Below are positions 8,129 through 16,311 of a stretch of DNA of 64,000 nt, piece after piece. Source of the DNA: Xenorhabdus kozodoii (GTDB taxonomy: Bacteria > Pseudomonadota > Gammaproteobacteria > Enterobacterales > Enterobacteriaceae); assembly GCF_002632875.1 (NCBI RefSeq), contig NZ_NJCX01000007.1, forward strand, positions 109,112 to 173,111. The letters are read 5' to 3'. Position numbers and translations under genes: made by a program. The notes under the pieces were generated by a model that searched no databases, was not told the origin of the DNA, and saw only the letters and a program-made list of their open reading frames with translations. Every line of letters starts with the position of its first letter. Positions within the stretch are counted from its first letter, which is position 1.

Positions 8129-9034
8129 TTATTCACCGAGCCAACGTAGCGCCGCTTGCGCAAGACTAAGTCTTTTTTCTTCAATAGAGTTACTGTAGGT
8201 TCGTTGCTTTTCTTCAATAGCGTTATTGTAGGTTTGTTGTTTAATCATACGAGTCACTTTATGACGATGATATCTATCTATCAATGTTTCTCCTCCTTGC
8301 CATTTATTCACTTTTTTACGGGTTTCATCAGGATGGTTTTCTAAGTAAGTATTAATGGGTTTTATTGAATGCGCATGTTTAAAGAAATCAATAGGTAATA
8401 GTTTAATGGCTTTGTTGAGATAGACAACACGAGCCTGTTCTAATTGCTCATTAGGGAGTTCTATTTTTGGATCAAAAGGTTCATTTTCTTCTCTGGTAAA
8501 TTTAATTCTATTATGAAAAATATCTTGATGGAGACTTTCAAAGTGATCACGATATTTATACATCTTTTTCAAAAAGTGAAGTGAAAAAAGTAGACAATCT
8601 CCATCACTATTTTGTATTTTATTATAAATATAAAGTGTTTTTATGTTAGAAACATTATTAAGTAAAACATGTAATATGGAAAAAATCCACTGGTTATGTC
8701 CTAGGCTTGAGTCAACAAAAATGACAGAAATATTATTGTGCGCATCTTTAAAAACATTGGCCGCGGCAAAATGTGTTCTACCATCACCAGCATTAACAAT
8801 AAATCTTTTGTGTTTGTTATTTATTAAGGTTGAATTATCTGTTATTAATTTAAAAAATTGATTCACATTCAAAATAGTATCATGAGCATTCATGTCCAAA
8901 TATCTTGTATTAAAATGATTTAATATTATTTTACAATTTAATATATCCATCTGTATGTTATTAAATTGAATGTTATTTTCTTTATTTGATTGAATTTTAG
9001 TTATATATTGGTTTAGCGATTCTTTATCAAGCAT
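8129..9034 (-). CDS. YopJ-family Ser/Thr acetyltransferase effector (C55-like)
   Basis: YopJ-type effectors acetylate Ser, Thr or Lys of host signalling proteins with a His-Asp/Glu-Cys triad. This 301-residue protein fits: His88 in RTHFAAANVF, Asp108 in VIFVDSS and Cys147 in NSDGDCLLFSLHFLKKM. The spacing is close to YopJ (His109, Glu128, Cys172), and the SxxGxCxxFSL core is diagnostic. The C-terminal region after ~195 is charged and helical and carries a tandem repeat of QTYNNAIEEK/RTYSNSIEEK. No signal peptide. It is very AT-rich, convergent with the T6SS module and monocistronic. These effectors are usually T3SS substrates; no T3SS gene is in this window, so T6SS or another route is open. 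Confidence 0.82.
   Translation of the reverse strand: MLDKESLNQYITKIQSNKENNIQFNNIQMDILNCKIILNHFNTRYLDMNAHDTILNVNQFFKLITDNSTLINNKHKRFIVNAGDGRTHFAAANVFKDAHNNISVIFVDSSLGHNQWIFSILHVLLNNVSNIKTLYIYNKIQNSDGDCLLFSLHFLKKMYKYRDHFESLHQDIFHNRIKFTREENEPFDPKIELPNEQLEQARVVYLNKAIKLLPIDFFKHAHSIKPINTYLENHPDETRKKVNKWQGGETLIDRYHRHKVTRMIKQQTYNNAIEEKQRTYSNSIEEKRLSLAQAALRWLGE
8174..8239. repeat. Two tandem 33-bp units inside the YopJ-like gene
   Basis: The block TCTTCAATAG...GTTGTAGGTT-like recurs with a period of exactly 33 bp (8174-8206 and 8207-8239) with a few substitutions. It is in frame, adding 11 residues per unit to the C-terminal tail. Confidence 0.8.
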
Positions 9035-9235
9035 TTCTTAATACTCCAATAGCTATCTGAAACATTTTTATAAGTTAGTTGGTTTGACTATTGAAAAGTT
9101 TTCCCAAAAAACATTTTTTGTTCTATGTAGGAGTTAAAATTTTTAGATTTCAGCTTTCTTAATAAGCCAGACATCTCTGAACATAACAAATCATACTGTT
9201 GCAGAATGATGCTTGTGACATCAACGGCACCTTGA

Positions 9236-9331
9236 TTATATGGGCTATATGAAAAATTTGGCTACTCTCCCGTTAATCGTGAAAATGGGTTTTGGCAGAT
9301 AGTTCATTTGAATATTTATAAAAATAATTAA
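9236..9331 (+). pseudogene. C-terminal remnant of a GNAT acetyltransferase
   Basis: In the otherwise empty 9035-9394 gap one frame reads GLYEKFGYSPVNRENGFW and then a TAA at 9329. This resembles the last beta-alpha-beta segment of GNAT acetyltransferases (xYEKxGF pattern). It is preceded by an in-frame stop and no start is present, so it is a decayed fragment. The rest of the gap (9035-9235 and 9332-9394) shows nothing I can name. Confidence 0.4.
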
Positions 9332-9394
9332 TATGATTGTTTTGTCAAAACTCAAGGAAAGAAAATCGCTCCTTGAGTTCTTAATTATTGACTA

Positions 9395-9721
9395 TCAAAT
9401 CGGCTTTTCTATTGAATTATACAGCTTATCAAGTTGATGAATGCGTTGGCGATAACTTTGCAATAAACAGGTTGTATTTCCCTTGCATTTTTGGCGCTGT
9501 TTCAGCCATGTGGTTTGGTTATCATACATTTCGCCAGATACGCCCATGGCAAACAATCCCCGCAGAAAATGATATTTCACGCTTAATTCTACATCCAGAT
9601 CATTCAGTTTTGGGTTTGAACAAATTGCTTTTTCATCCGGTGCCTTGGCTTTTGCACAGTCAAAACTGGCTGAAAAACTGAGTGGGGAGAAGATGAGTAA
9701 CATTAGCCAGAAGTATTTCAT
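9395..9721 (-). CDS. LprI-like (DUF1311) exported protein, possible lysozyme inhibitor
   Basis: A 108-residue precursor with a signal peptide (MKYFWLMLLIFSPLSFSAS, cleavage after the Ser-Ala pair). The mature part shows the LprI/DUF1311 pattern: FDCAKAKAPDEKAICSNPKL, then LDVELSVKY, a WLKQRQKC and a final CLLQSYRQRIHQL, with four conserved cysteines. Members of the family include periplasmic inhibitors of lysozyme, so protection of peptidoglycan against host lysozyme is plausible. The ATG follows the stop of the upstream gene with no gap, so the two form an operon. The specific function is inferred from the family. Confidence 0.8.
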   Translation of the reverse strand: MKYFWLMLLIFSPLSFSASFDCAKAKAPDEKAICSNPKLNDLDVELSVKYHFLRGLFAMGVSGEMYDNQTTWLKQRQKCKGNTTCLLQSYRQRIHQLDKLYNSIEKPI

Positions 9722-10201
9722 TTACTTCTCCTTATGGGGAAGAACAACTGGACCAGGCCCGGTTTGCAATTTTGGCGGTACAATTTTTTCGAATTGGAAT
9801 GACTGGGCTTTGCCGGTTGCATCTAATTTGCAGGAGAATTTAATGTCGTGCCAGCCATCATCGGTTCTATACATACCGATGCCAACCAATTCAGAAGGGG
9901 ATTTGAGTCTGATACTCTCTTCTGAAACTTCACCAAGGAAAACCTTATCAGCGTCTTTATAATATTTCTTAATGATAGGTAAGGCAAAAGGGCGACAAAT
10001 AAATTCTGCCACTTTTTTAGTCTCTGACCAACTTTCGACTATTGATAGGGCAGATTTATCTGTAACTTGTTTATTTATTTGCTGTTGCAGATATTTTTTC
10101 TGGTCTGGTGATAAGGGTTGAGATGGCACTTGCGCTTGTGCAAAGGCAGAGAATAGTAAACTGATGACCCCCAAATAAGTTAAATATCTTGAGTAAAACA
10201 T
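9722..10201 (-). CDS. Small exported protein of unknown function
   Basis: 159-residue precursor. The open frame reaches 10303, but ATG 10201 is preferred because it yields a good signal peptide, MFYSRYLTYLGVISLLFSAF then AQA before cleavage, with GGAG upstream. The mature protein starts with a Gln/Pro/Lys-rich helix (QPLSPDQKKYLQQQI). It contains two cysteines (EFICRPFALPIIKKYY and IKFSCKLD) that may pair. I do not recognise a family. It is followed at zero distance by the LprI-like gene and preceded by the PI-PLC-type gene in the same direction, so all three may be cotranscribed. Confidence 0.72.
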   Translation of the reverse strand: MFYSRYLTYLGVISLLFSAFAQAQVPSQPLSPDQKKYLQQQINKQVTDKSALSIVESWSETKKVAEFICRPFALPIIKKYYKDADKVFLGEVSEESIRLKSPSELVGIGMYRTDDGWHDIKFSCKLDATGKAQSFQFEKIVPPKLQTGPGPVVLPHKEK

Positions 10202-10327
10202 AATGGCATACTCCTTGTTTGAGATTAAAAAAGTATGGCATAGATTTGATGGGAGTGCCATTGATATACTGCTGCTGCATGCCCTCTGGCTATTTATCGA
10301 CAAGATTAAGATTAACAGAGATATCTT

Positions 10328-11677
10328 TTAATCTTGATAAAGTACCATCCAATTGATAGCCAAGGCCAAAGTTGTCGCTGCTGCATCTTTCACATTATCG
10401 ATAAGAATAATATTAGGATATTCCGTTTTTGTGGTATTAGGCAAAAGGTATTCGGTTAACACTCTATTTGCGATATCGGCTAATTCTTTAATACTGAAGC
10501 TCGCGCCTGTGGGACATGCCGATGCGTCTGAAATGCTCTGGGTCAATGTCCACTCTAATTCGAAATATTGCTCTGGTGCATGATCACGCATTTTTTTAAG
10601 TTGGTCGTGGGCCATTGCGGAATAGTCATTTGTATTAGAATACTGATGATACATATTTAATTGGCTAAGAGAAAAAAATCCTGCATCTTCATACTCACCT
10701 AAATCAATATCGGGTTCTTTCTTATCATCGACAAAGAATAAAATGGCTGAGCGAGTTCCATTAGCGGTCAGTGTATTGAGCGTTAAATCGGCAACATTCC
10801 CTGTAGGTGCGCTGTAGTATAAATGTTTAATGTTAGATAATTTATCAAATAAATCAAACCACTGTTCTCGATCAAAATGACGATATGAACTAAATGTACC
10901 TACATCTAAATTAAGGGAATGGGAAATCTTTATCATAATTAATTCATTATTCGTTTCTGTAAATTGATTAATTCCCTCAATAATAGATGCAATTGATTCA
11001 CCATTTGCGCCTTCATAAAAGAACCCCGCCTTAAAAAAGTGGCCAGTAAAAAATTGACCATCGCTAAGGGTTGGCCTAATATCGAAATATCTTATGCCTA
11101 ATTTCAACTGGCCTAAAATATTATTTGATTGAGTCAACGTGTTACATTCTGAGGCCAACTTTGTACTCCATGTAACAGCACTCATTCCAGCATCGTGAGA
11201 ACCAGTGATACAAACTTTTCTTAGTGGGTGGTTCCCTAAAAGATTAATGTTTTCTTGTATCCAGGATTCAGGATTTATATTAGGTCCTATATAATTATCA
11301 ATATCACCAATAAAAAATAATTGAATGAATCCATTTTGTTCCCAGCCAAGACTGACGATAGACCCTTTTTTATGGTTGCTTGTTTCTAAATTTTCCAGAT
11401 AGACTTCTAAATCGAATCGTCCAAGCTCGTTTTTATACCTTCCTCGTATTCTGAACGCATTATTTTCTGAATCCATTATTTGATATTTTATGTCAAAATT
11501 ACAATTGCTTATATCGTAGCCATGACATGTAATAGCAGTATGTGCGCATTCTTTAGGGTTAAGTGAATCGGGTAAGGCTCGAATATCCACATATTGGGAA
11601 GTGCCGGATATTTTTTTCCAAACAGAATTTGTACTATTAACGAGTATGAGATCTGCGTATTCTCCATATTGAGACAT
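10328..11677 (-). CDS. PI-PLC X-domain phospholipase-like protein
   Basis: 449 residues. The C-terminal two thirds match the bacterial phosphatidylinositol-specific phospholipase C fold: catalytic His161 in ITGSHDAGMS, then LGIRYFDIRPT (Asp199, Arg201), then the second catalytic His213 in TGHFF, and a Lys/His strand IKISHSLNLDVG. Bacterial enzymes of this kind cleave PI or GPI anchors. The first ~130 residues are strand-rich with no helices evident and may form a lipid- or carbohydrate-binding sandwich; I cannot name the fold. There is no signal peptide, so release by a dedicated secretion system or lysis would be needed. AT-rich, and just outside the T6SS module. Confidence 0.8.
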   Translation of the reverse strand: MSQYGEYADLILVNSTNSVWKKISGTSQYVDIRALPDSLNPKECAHTAITCHGYDISNCNFDIKYQIMDSENNAFRIRGRYKNELGRFDLEVYLENLETSNHKKGSIVSLGWEQNGFIQLFFIGDIDNYIGPNINPESWIQENINLLGNHPLRKVCITGSHDAGMSAVTWSTKLASECNTLTQSNNILGQLKLGIRYFDIRPTLSDGQFFTGHFFKAGFFYEGANGESIASIIEGINQFTETNNELIMIKISHSLNLDVGTFSSYRHFDREQWFDLFDKLSNIKHLYYSAPTGNVADLTLNTLTANGTRSAILFFVDDKKEPDIDLGEYEDAGFFSLSQLNMYHQYSNTNDYSAMAHDQLKKMRDHAPEQYFELEWTLTQSISDASACPTGASFSIKELADIANRVLTEYLLPNTTKTEYPNIILIDNVKDAAATTLALAINWMVLYQD

Positions 11678-11829
11678 GATTATTTCCCCTTATTGAAAGT
11701 AATATTTGTTATTATTTCTGTGCGTTACTTTTAATTATAGCAGGGATTGTCAAATGTCAAGTTGGATTTAAATAATGTTTTTACATTAAATAATAATTAA
11801 ATATCCTTATGCTTTTAAAGTTTTCTTTG

Positions 11830-11873
11830 AAAGAAAAAAACATCCCTCACTTTATTTTTAGTGAGGGATGTTT
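11830..11873 (-). terminator. Rho-independent terminator of treBC
   Basis: A 14-bp perfect stem (AAACATCCCTCACT at 11838-11851 with AGTGAGGGATGTTT at 11860-11873), 8-nt loop. On the minus strand it is followed by a T-rich run (TTTTTTTCTTT), just after the treC stop. Confidence 0.85.
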
Positions 11874-11927
11874 CTAAAGTTATTTTATAAACAATCAATT
11901 ATAATAAATGAAGATATATAAATAATA

Positions 11928-13592
11928 TTATCCTTTGGATATTAAATATATTGATTCATAAGGTTTGATCTTAATTTCATGCTCTACCTTTGCAGGAGAT
12001 GGATAATTGCTGATCAAAACCTGCCACGCTTTGCTTAAAAGTGAAGGCTCTGGGGACCAAAGTTGTGTTTCATCACTGAGGTTTGCAATGACCAGCAAGG
12101 TTTGATCTTGCCAACGACGCAGATAACACCACAGTGATGGGTGCTCTGGCAGCAAATCCAGGTAATCACCATATGTCAGGATCGGCTGTTGCTTTCTCAA
12201 TTTAATCAAATTGTGGTAGCAATAAAAGACGGAATCTTCATCCTGTAAGACGGTTTCAGCGTTGATCTCTGGGTAATTACTGCATGGTGCAATCCACGGC
12301 GTCCCGGTGGTAAAACCGGCGTTTGCTGAATTATTCCACTGCATGGGGGTTCGGCTGTTATCACGGGATTTCTGCGCCAAAATTGCCAGTATATCCTCGA
12401 CTTGCATACCTTGCTCAATGCGCTCTTGATACATATTCAGGCTTTCAATATCCCGATAGTCCTCAATGCGCGTAAAGTGAGGGTTTGTCATGCCCAGCTC
12501 TTCACCCTGATAAATATAAGGCGTACCCTGCATACCGTGTAGCACCATCGCCAGCATTTTGGCAGATGTTTTGTAGTGCTGATGTTCATCCCCAAATCGA
12601 GAAACAATGCGTGGCTGATCATGATTACACCAGAAAAGCGCATTCCAGGCTTTTTGGTGCATACCCTGCTGCCATGTTGAGAAAATCTTTTTCAGTTCAA
12701 CATAATCGGGTTTTGCCAGCGTCCATTTTTCTCCATTTGGGTAATCCACTTTTAGATGGTGAAAATTAAATGTCATGGACAGTGCTGTCCCCTCCAGGGC
12801 AGCATAGCGTTGGCAGTGCTCAAGGCGGGTAGAAGACATTTCACCCACGGTCATCAAGCCCTTAGGCTGGAAAACATCACGGCTCATTTCTTGTAGAAAC
12901 TCATGTATCCGTGGGCCATCGGTGTAGAATCGACGGCCATCGCCGTGATCATCATCAGGATAAGTTTGCTGTTTTGAGACAAGGTTAATGACATCCAGAC
13001 GCAAGCCATCAACCCCACGATCAGCCCAGAACTCACAGACTTTCTTCAATTCCGCGCGAACCGGCTCATGCTCCCAATTTAAATCGGCTTGTTCAACGGC
13101 AAACAGGTGGAGGTAATATTGTTGACTTTCTGCATGCCATTGCCACGCGTTACCCCCAAATTTGGATTTCCAGTTATTGGGCAGGGAACCTTCAGCACCA
13201 TCCCGCCAGATATAAAACTGGCGGTAGGGGCTATCGATGTTCTGCGCCGCCTGGAACCACGCATGTTGGGTGGAGGTATGATTGAAAACCATATCCAAAA
13301 TAATGCGAATGCCACGGCGATGGGCATTTTGCACCAAATTATCAAAGTCCTCCATGGAGCCATAATCAGGATTGATGGCACAGTAATCGGCGACATCATA
13401 GCCATTATCAACTTGCGGAGATGGATAAATTGGCGTGATCCAAATGGCCTCAACCCCAAGACGCTGTAAATAATCCAACCGTTGGGTGATCCCGTTGATA
13501 TCGCCCGTGCCGCTACCGGTACTATCCTGAAAACTCTTTGGATAAATTTGGTAGATAACGCTATCCATCCACCAGGGTTTTTGTTCCGTCAT
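11928..13592 (-). CDS. treC: Trehalose-6-phosphate hydrolase
   Basis: Cytoplasmic GH13 enzyme that splits trehalose-6-phosphate, delivered by TreB, into glucose and glucose-6-phosphate. 554 residues. The opening WWMDSVIYQIYPKSF is typical. The conserved GH13 regions are DMVFNHTS (~100-107), GLRLDVINL with nucleophile Asp200, TVGEMSS with acid/base Glu251, and NHDQPR with Asp325. It lies 18 nt after treB and ends before a strong terminator, forming the treBC operon. Trehalose is the main blood sugar of insects, which suits an insect-associated host. No defects seen. Confidence 0.96.
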   Translation of the reverse strand: MTEQKPWWMDSVIYQIYPKSFQDSTGSGTGDINGITQRLDYLQRLGVEAIWITPIYPSPQVDNGYDVADYCAINPDYGSMEDFDNLVQNAHRRGIRIILDMVFNHTSTQHAWFQAAQNIDSPYRQFYIWRDGAEGSLPNNWKSKFGGNAWQWHAESQQYYLHLFAVEQADLNWEHEPVRAELKKVCEFWADRGVDGLRLDVINLVSKQQTYPDDDHGDGRRFYTDGPRIHEFLQEMSRDVFQPKGLMTVGEMSSTRLEHCQRYAALEGTALSMTFNFHHLKVDYPNGEKWTLAKPDYVELKKIFSTWQQGMHQKAWNALFWCNHDQPRIVSRFGDEHQHYKTSAKMLAMVLHGMQGTPYIYQGEELGMTNPHFTRIEDYRDIESLNMYQERIEQGMQVEDILAILAQKSRDNSRTPMQWNNSANAGFTTGTPWIAPCSNYPEINAETVLQDEDSVFYCYHNLIKLRKQQPILTYGDYLDLLPEHPSLWCYLRRWQDQTLLVIANLSDETQLWSPEPSLLSKAWQVLISNYPSPAKVEHEIKIKPYESIYLISKG

Positions 13593-13610
13593 AAAGAGAT
13601 ACCTACAAAA

Positions 13611-15044
13611 TTAATTGGCCTGTTCATTGAGTAAGATCGCCTTGCGTTCATTTCTACGATAAGCCAGAACGGTCAGGAGTAATGGCACAATAATCGCGAT
13701 GAGCATAGCAATCAGATAAGTCATCCAGAACTGCGGCTTGATTGAAAGAATTCCTGGTATTCCTCCAACGCCGATGCCATTGGCAGTGACATGGTTGAGT
13801 CCGCAAACCAGTCCAGCGATAGCTGAGCCAATCATTGCGCAGAACATCGGGTAACGGTATTTAAGGTTGATACCATACATGGCGGGTTCAGTTACCCCCA
13901 GGTAGGCTGAAATTGCCGCAGGAACAGAAATCTCGCGCTCTTTTTGTTTCTTGCTGGCCCAGATAATGCCGGCAACGGCAGAACCTTGGGCGATATTCGA
14001 TAGCGCGATAATAGGCCAGATTGGGGTGCCTCCGGTGCTTTGGATCATTTGCAGGTCGATTGCCAGCGTTGTTTGGTGTACACCGGTGATCACCAGCGGC
14101 GCGTAGAAGAAACCAAACAAAGCGGCTCCGATAGGAGCAAAGCTACCGGTCATTAGCCCTTTGACCGCCCAAGCAACACCATCCCCGATAGCGCGTCCGG
14201 CAGGGCCTATCAGGGCATGGGCAAGGAAGACGGCCAGTATTAAGGAAGTCACCGGGACAATCACAAGATAGAGGTAATCTGGCACCCATTTTTTCAGCCG
14301 CGTTTCAATCCATCCCAACGTCAGGCCGGCTAACAGGGAAGGAATAACCTGTGCCTGATAACCGACTTTAGAAATGGTAAACCAACCGAAATTCCAGACT
14401 TCGGGCGTTTGTTGCCCAAGCAGGTAAGCATTCATCAATTGTGGGGAAACCAGGGTAATGCCGAGAATAATCCCCAGAATGGGGGTTCCGCCCATCTTTT
14501 TGACGGCAGACCAGCAGATACCCACAGGCAGGTAGAAGAATACCGCTTCACCGATTAGCCAGAGAAAATCATAAACACTCTGCCAGACAGGGTAGAGTTG
14601 CGCGAGCGATTTGCCTTCACTAAATGGGATATCTCCGATCAGGTTACGAAAACCGAGGACTAAACCGCCGCTGATCAGGGCAGGGAGTAGTGGGAAAAAG
14701 ATCTCAGCAAAATGTGAAATTGCATTTTCATACCATTTCATATTTTGGCGAGCAGCTTGTTTAACTTCTTCTTTATTAACGGATTGTTTTCCCGTGGTTT
14801 CAAGCAGCGCTTTATAATAGACATCCACATTCGTCCCAATCACCACCTGAAATTGGCCGGCATTGGTGAAGCACCCCTTAACCATGGGTAACTCTTCAAT
14901 AGCTTTGGCATCGGCATTTTCTGGTGTATTAAGAACGAATCTGAGGCGGGTGATACAATGACTGACGGAAGCGATATTCTCTTTACCACCAATCAGGGTA
15001 ATAAGATTATCAATATCCTTTTGATTTATTTGTTTTTTCTTCAT
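13611..15044 (-). CDS. treB: Trehalose-specific PTS EIIBC permease
   Basis: Inner-membrane PTS permease that imports and phosphorylates trehalose. 477 residues. The N-terminal EIIB domain has the phosphorylated Cys30 in SHCITRLRFVL. The EIIC domain from ~110 has multiple hydrophobic segments and the substrate-site motifs GVHQTTLAIDLQ and VTEPAMYGIN. A cognate EIIA (Crr) is expected elsewhere, as in E. coli. The start ATG is preceded by AAAGGAGAAAAGG. treR, which precedes treB in E. coli, is absent; transposase debris lies upstream instead. A TGTGATC half-site near 15205-15215 on the minus strand could be part of a CRP site. Confidence 0.95.
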   Translation of the reverse strand: MKKKQINQKDIDNLITLIGGKENIASVSHCITRLRFVLNTPENADAKAIEELPMVKGCFTNAGQFQVVIGTNVDVYYKALLETTGKQSVNKEEVKQAARQNMKWYENAISHFAEIFFPLLPALISGGLVLGFRNLIGDIPFSEGKSLAQLYPVWQSVYDFLWLIGEAVFFYLPVGICWSAVKKMGGTPILGIILGITLVSPQLMNAYLLGQQTPEVWNFGWFTISKVGYQAQVIPSLLAGLTLGWIETRLKKWVPDYLYLVIVPVTSLILAVFLAHALIGPAGRAIGDGVAWAVKGLMTGSFAPIGAALFGFFYAPLVITGVHQTTLAIDLQMIQSTGGTPIWPIIALSNIAQGSAVAGIIWASKKQKEREISVPAAISAYLGVTEPAMYGINLKYRYPMFCAMIGSAIAGLVCGLNHVTANGIGVGGIPGILSIKPQFWMTYLIAMLIAIIVPLLLTVLAYRRNERKAILLNEQAN

Positions 15045-15337
15045 GCCTTTTCTCCTTTGTATGGCAGGAGTTATAAATAATGGGGTTTTGCGATTAACAG
15101 AATGATTACGCTCGTGATGAGATAATAAATAGACTGAAGTAATAGCCAGTTAATCCTAGACAGATTTTTAGAGTTTGAATATGAAAAGATGCTTTGTTTG
15201 AGTTTTAGATCACATTTTACGCCATTAATTTGAAATTAAAGGGTTTTTTATATTCGTCGTGCTGGCTATTATAAGATTTTCAATTTCTTTGGTAATTTTA
15301 GGGTTTGTTAACGTTTTGTGTTCATCATTTATTCTAC
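15045..15337. promoter_or_regulatory. treB upstream region, AT-rich
   Basis: No gene seen. It contains A/T-rich promoter-like sequence and one CRP-like half-site (TGTGATCTAAAACTCA on the minus strand, around 15200-15215). I could not find a convincing palindromic TreR operator. The support is weak. Confidence 0.3.
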
Positions 15338-15480
15338 TCACATTGGCAGACAGACAACGATAAACGCCAGTGCCAACATGCTGGCGTAATTTTGTTCTAA
15401 TTTATCGTATCTTGTTGCTATTACTGGAAAATGTTTAATTATGGCGAACGCATTTTCCAAATTAGTCAGGTAAGTCCCGC
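15338..15480 (-). mobile_element. C-terminal fragment of an IS5-family transposase
   Basis: On the minus strand a frame reads LENAFAIIKHFPVIATRYDK, then LEQNYASMLALAFIVVCLPM, and a stop at 15340-15338. This is the typical end of DDE transposases of the IS5 superfamily (pattern xENxFxxIKxFRxIATRYDKxxxxYxxMxxLA). The frame has no start and the rest of the gene is absent, so it is a relic. Confidence 0.8.
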
Positions 15481-15536
15481 TATGGGATCCCGGTTCTCAT
15501 GCGGGAAAGAATGCTTTCGAAAGTGAGACTATACTC

Positions 15537-15612
15537 TTTTTTGGCGAAAACAATGATACCAGATCATCATACCGTTCAAATTCCCTTCACAAAACGTCCA
15601 CCGCCGCTAATA
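15537..15612. repeat. 76-bp direct repeat, left copy (IS-derived)
   Basis: Nearly identical to 16837-16912 (three mismatches I could see), offset by exactly 1300 bp. The two copies bracket the ClpP paralog and the chimeric ORF. On the minus strand the right copy runs into a transposase-like frame, so the repeat is probably IS sequence. Confidence 0.85.
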
Positions 15613-15717
15613 ATTTGAAAATTTTATTGGTGAATTTTTAACATAAGAAATATAGTCACACTCGGAACATAAAGTTAAATCTGCTTTTACTCAATTCAAG
15701 TATAAGAGGTCTGTATT

Positions 15718-16311
15718 ATGTTAGAAGAATCATCAAAAGAGTCCCCTGAAATTTCTAAAGAGATCCTCTATGAGCAAAGTCATTTATTAAAGTCCAGATG
15801 TATTATTATTTCTGGCGAAATTAATCAAAAACTAGCTGAAAGGGTAACAACACAGTTACTAATTTTACAAGAAATAAGTAACGAGCCAATCAAGATTTTT
15901 ATTAATAGTCAGGGTGGACATGTTGAAGCTGGTGATACTATCCATGACTTGATTAAATTTATAAAACCAGAGGTATTTATAATAGGAACCGGTTGGGTTG
16001 CAAGTGCCGGCATTACTATTTTTCTTGCTGCCAAAAAAGAAAATCGTTACTCACTTCCAAATACTCGTTTTATGATACACCAACCTTTAGGAGGATATGA
16101 AGGAAGAGCATCTGATATTGAAATTGAAGCAAGAGAATTCTTGTTGATACGTAGTCGGATAAATCAGCTTATCAGTGATGCCACAGGACAACCGGTAGAG
16201 AAGGTAGAAAAAGATACTGATAGAAATTATTGGATGCGTCCTAAACAGGCTACTGAATATGGAATTGTAGGGAAAATAATAACCAAGTGGGAAGATATTA
16301 ATTACAGATGA
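15718..16311 (+). CDS. ClpP-family protease paralog with Ser-His-Asn triad
   Basis: A 197-residue ClpP-like serine peptidase, a barrel-forming subunit that normally works with ClpX or ClpA. Seen: oxyanion GG region INSQGGHVEAGD, nucleophile Ser96 in GWVASAGITIFLAA, His121 in MIHQPLGGYEGRASDIEI. At the third triad position Asn170 (DTDRN) stands where E. coli has Asp (DTERD). Listeria ClpP1 also has Asn here and is active mainly in mixed rings (known). The usual GMAASMG is changed to GWVASAG. No clpX or clpA is adjacent, so this is not the housekeeping clpP-clpX-lon locus. ATG 15718 has AAGAGG upstream. AT-rich, set between IS fragments, likely acquired. Confidence 0.85.
   Translation: MLEESSKESPEISKEILYEQSHLLKSRCIIISGEINQKLAERVTTQLLILQEISNEPIKIFINSQGGHVEAGDTIHDLIKFIKPEVFIIGTGWVASAGITIFLAAKKENRYSLPNTRFMIHQPLGGYEGRASDIEIEAREFLLIRSRINQLISDATGQPVEKVEKDTDRNYWMRPKQATEYGIVGKIITKWEDINYR

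Noticed and set aside
15045..15337. TreR operator before treB
   Set aside because: No convincing palindrome seen; only a weak CRP-like half-site.
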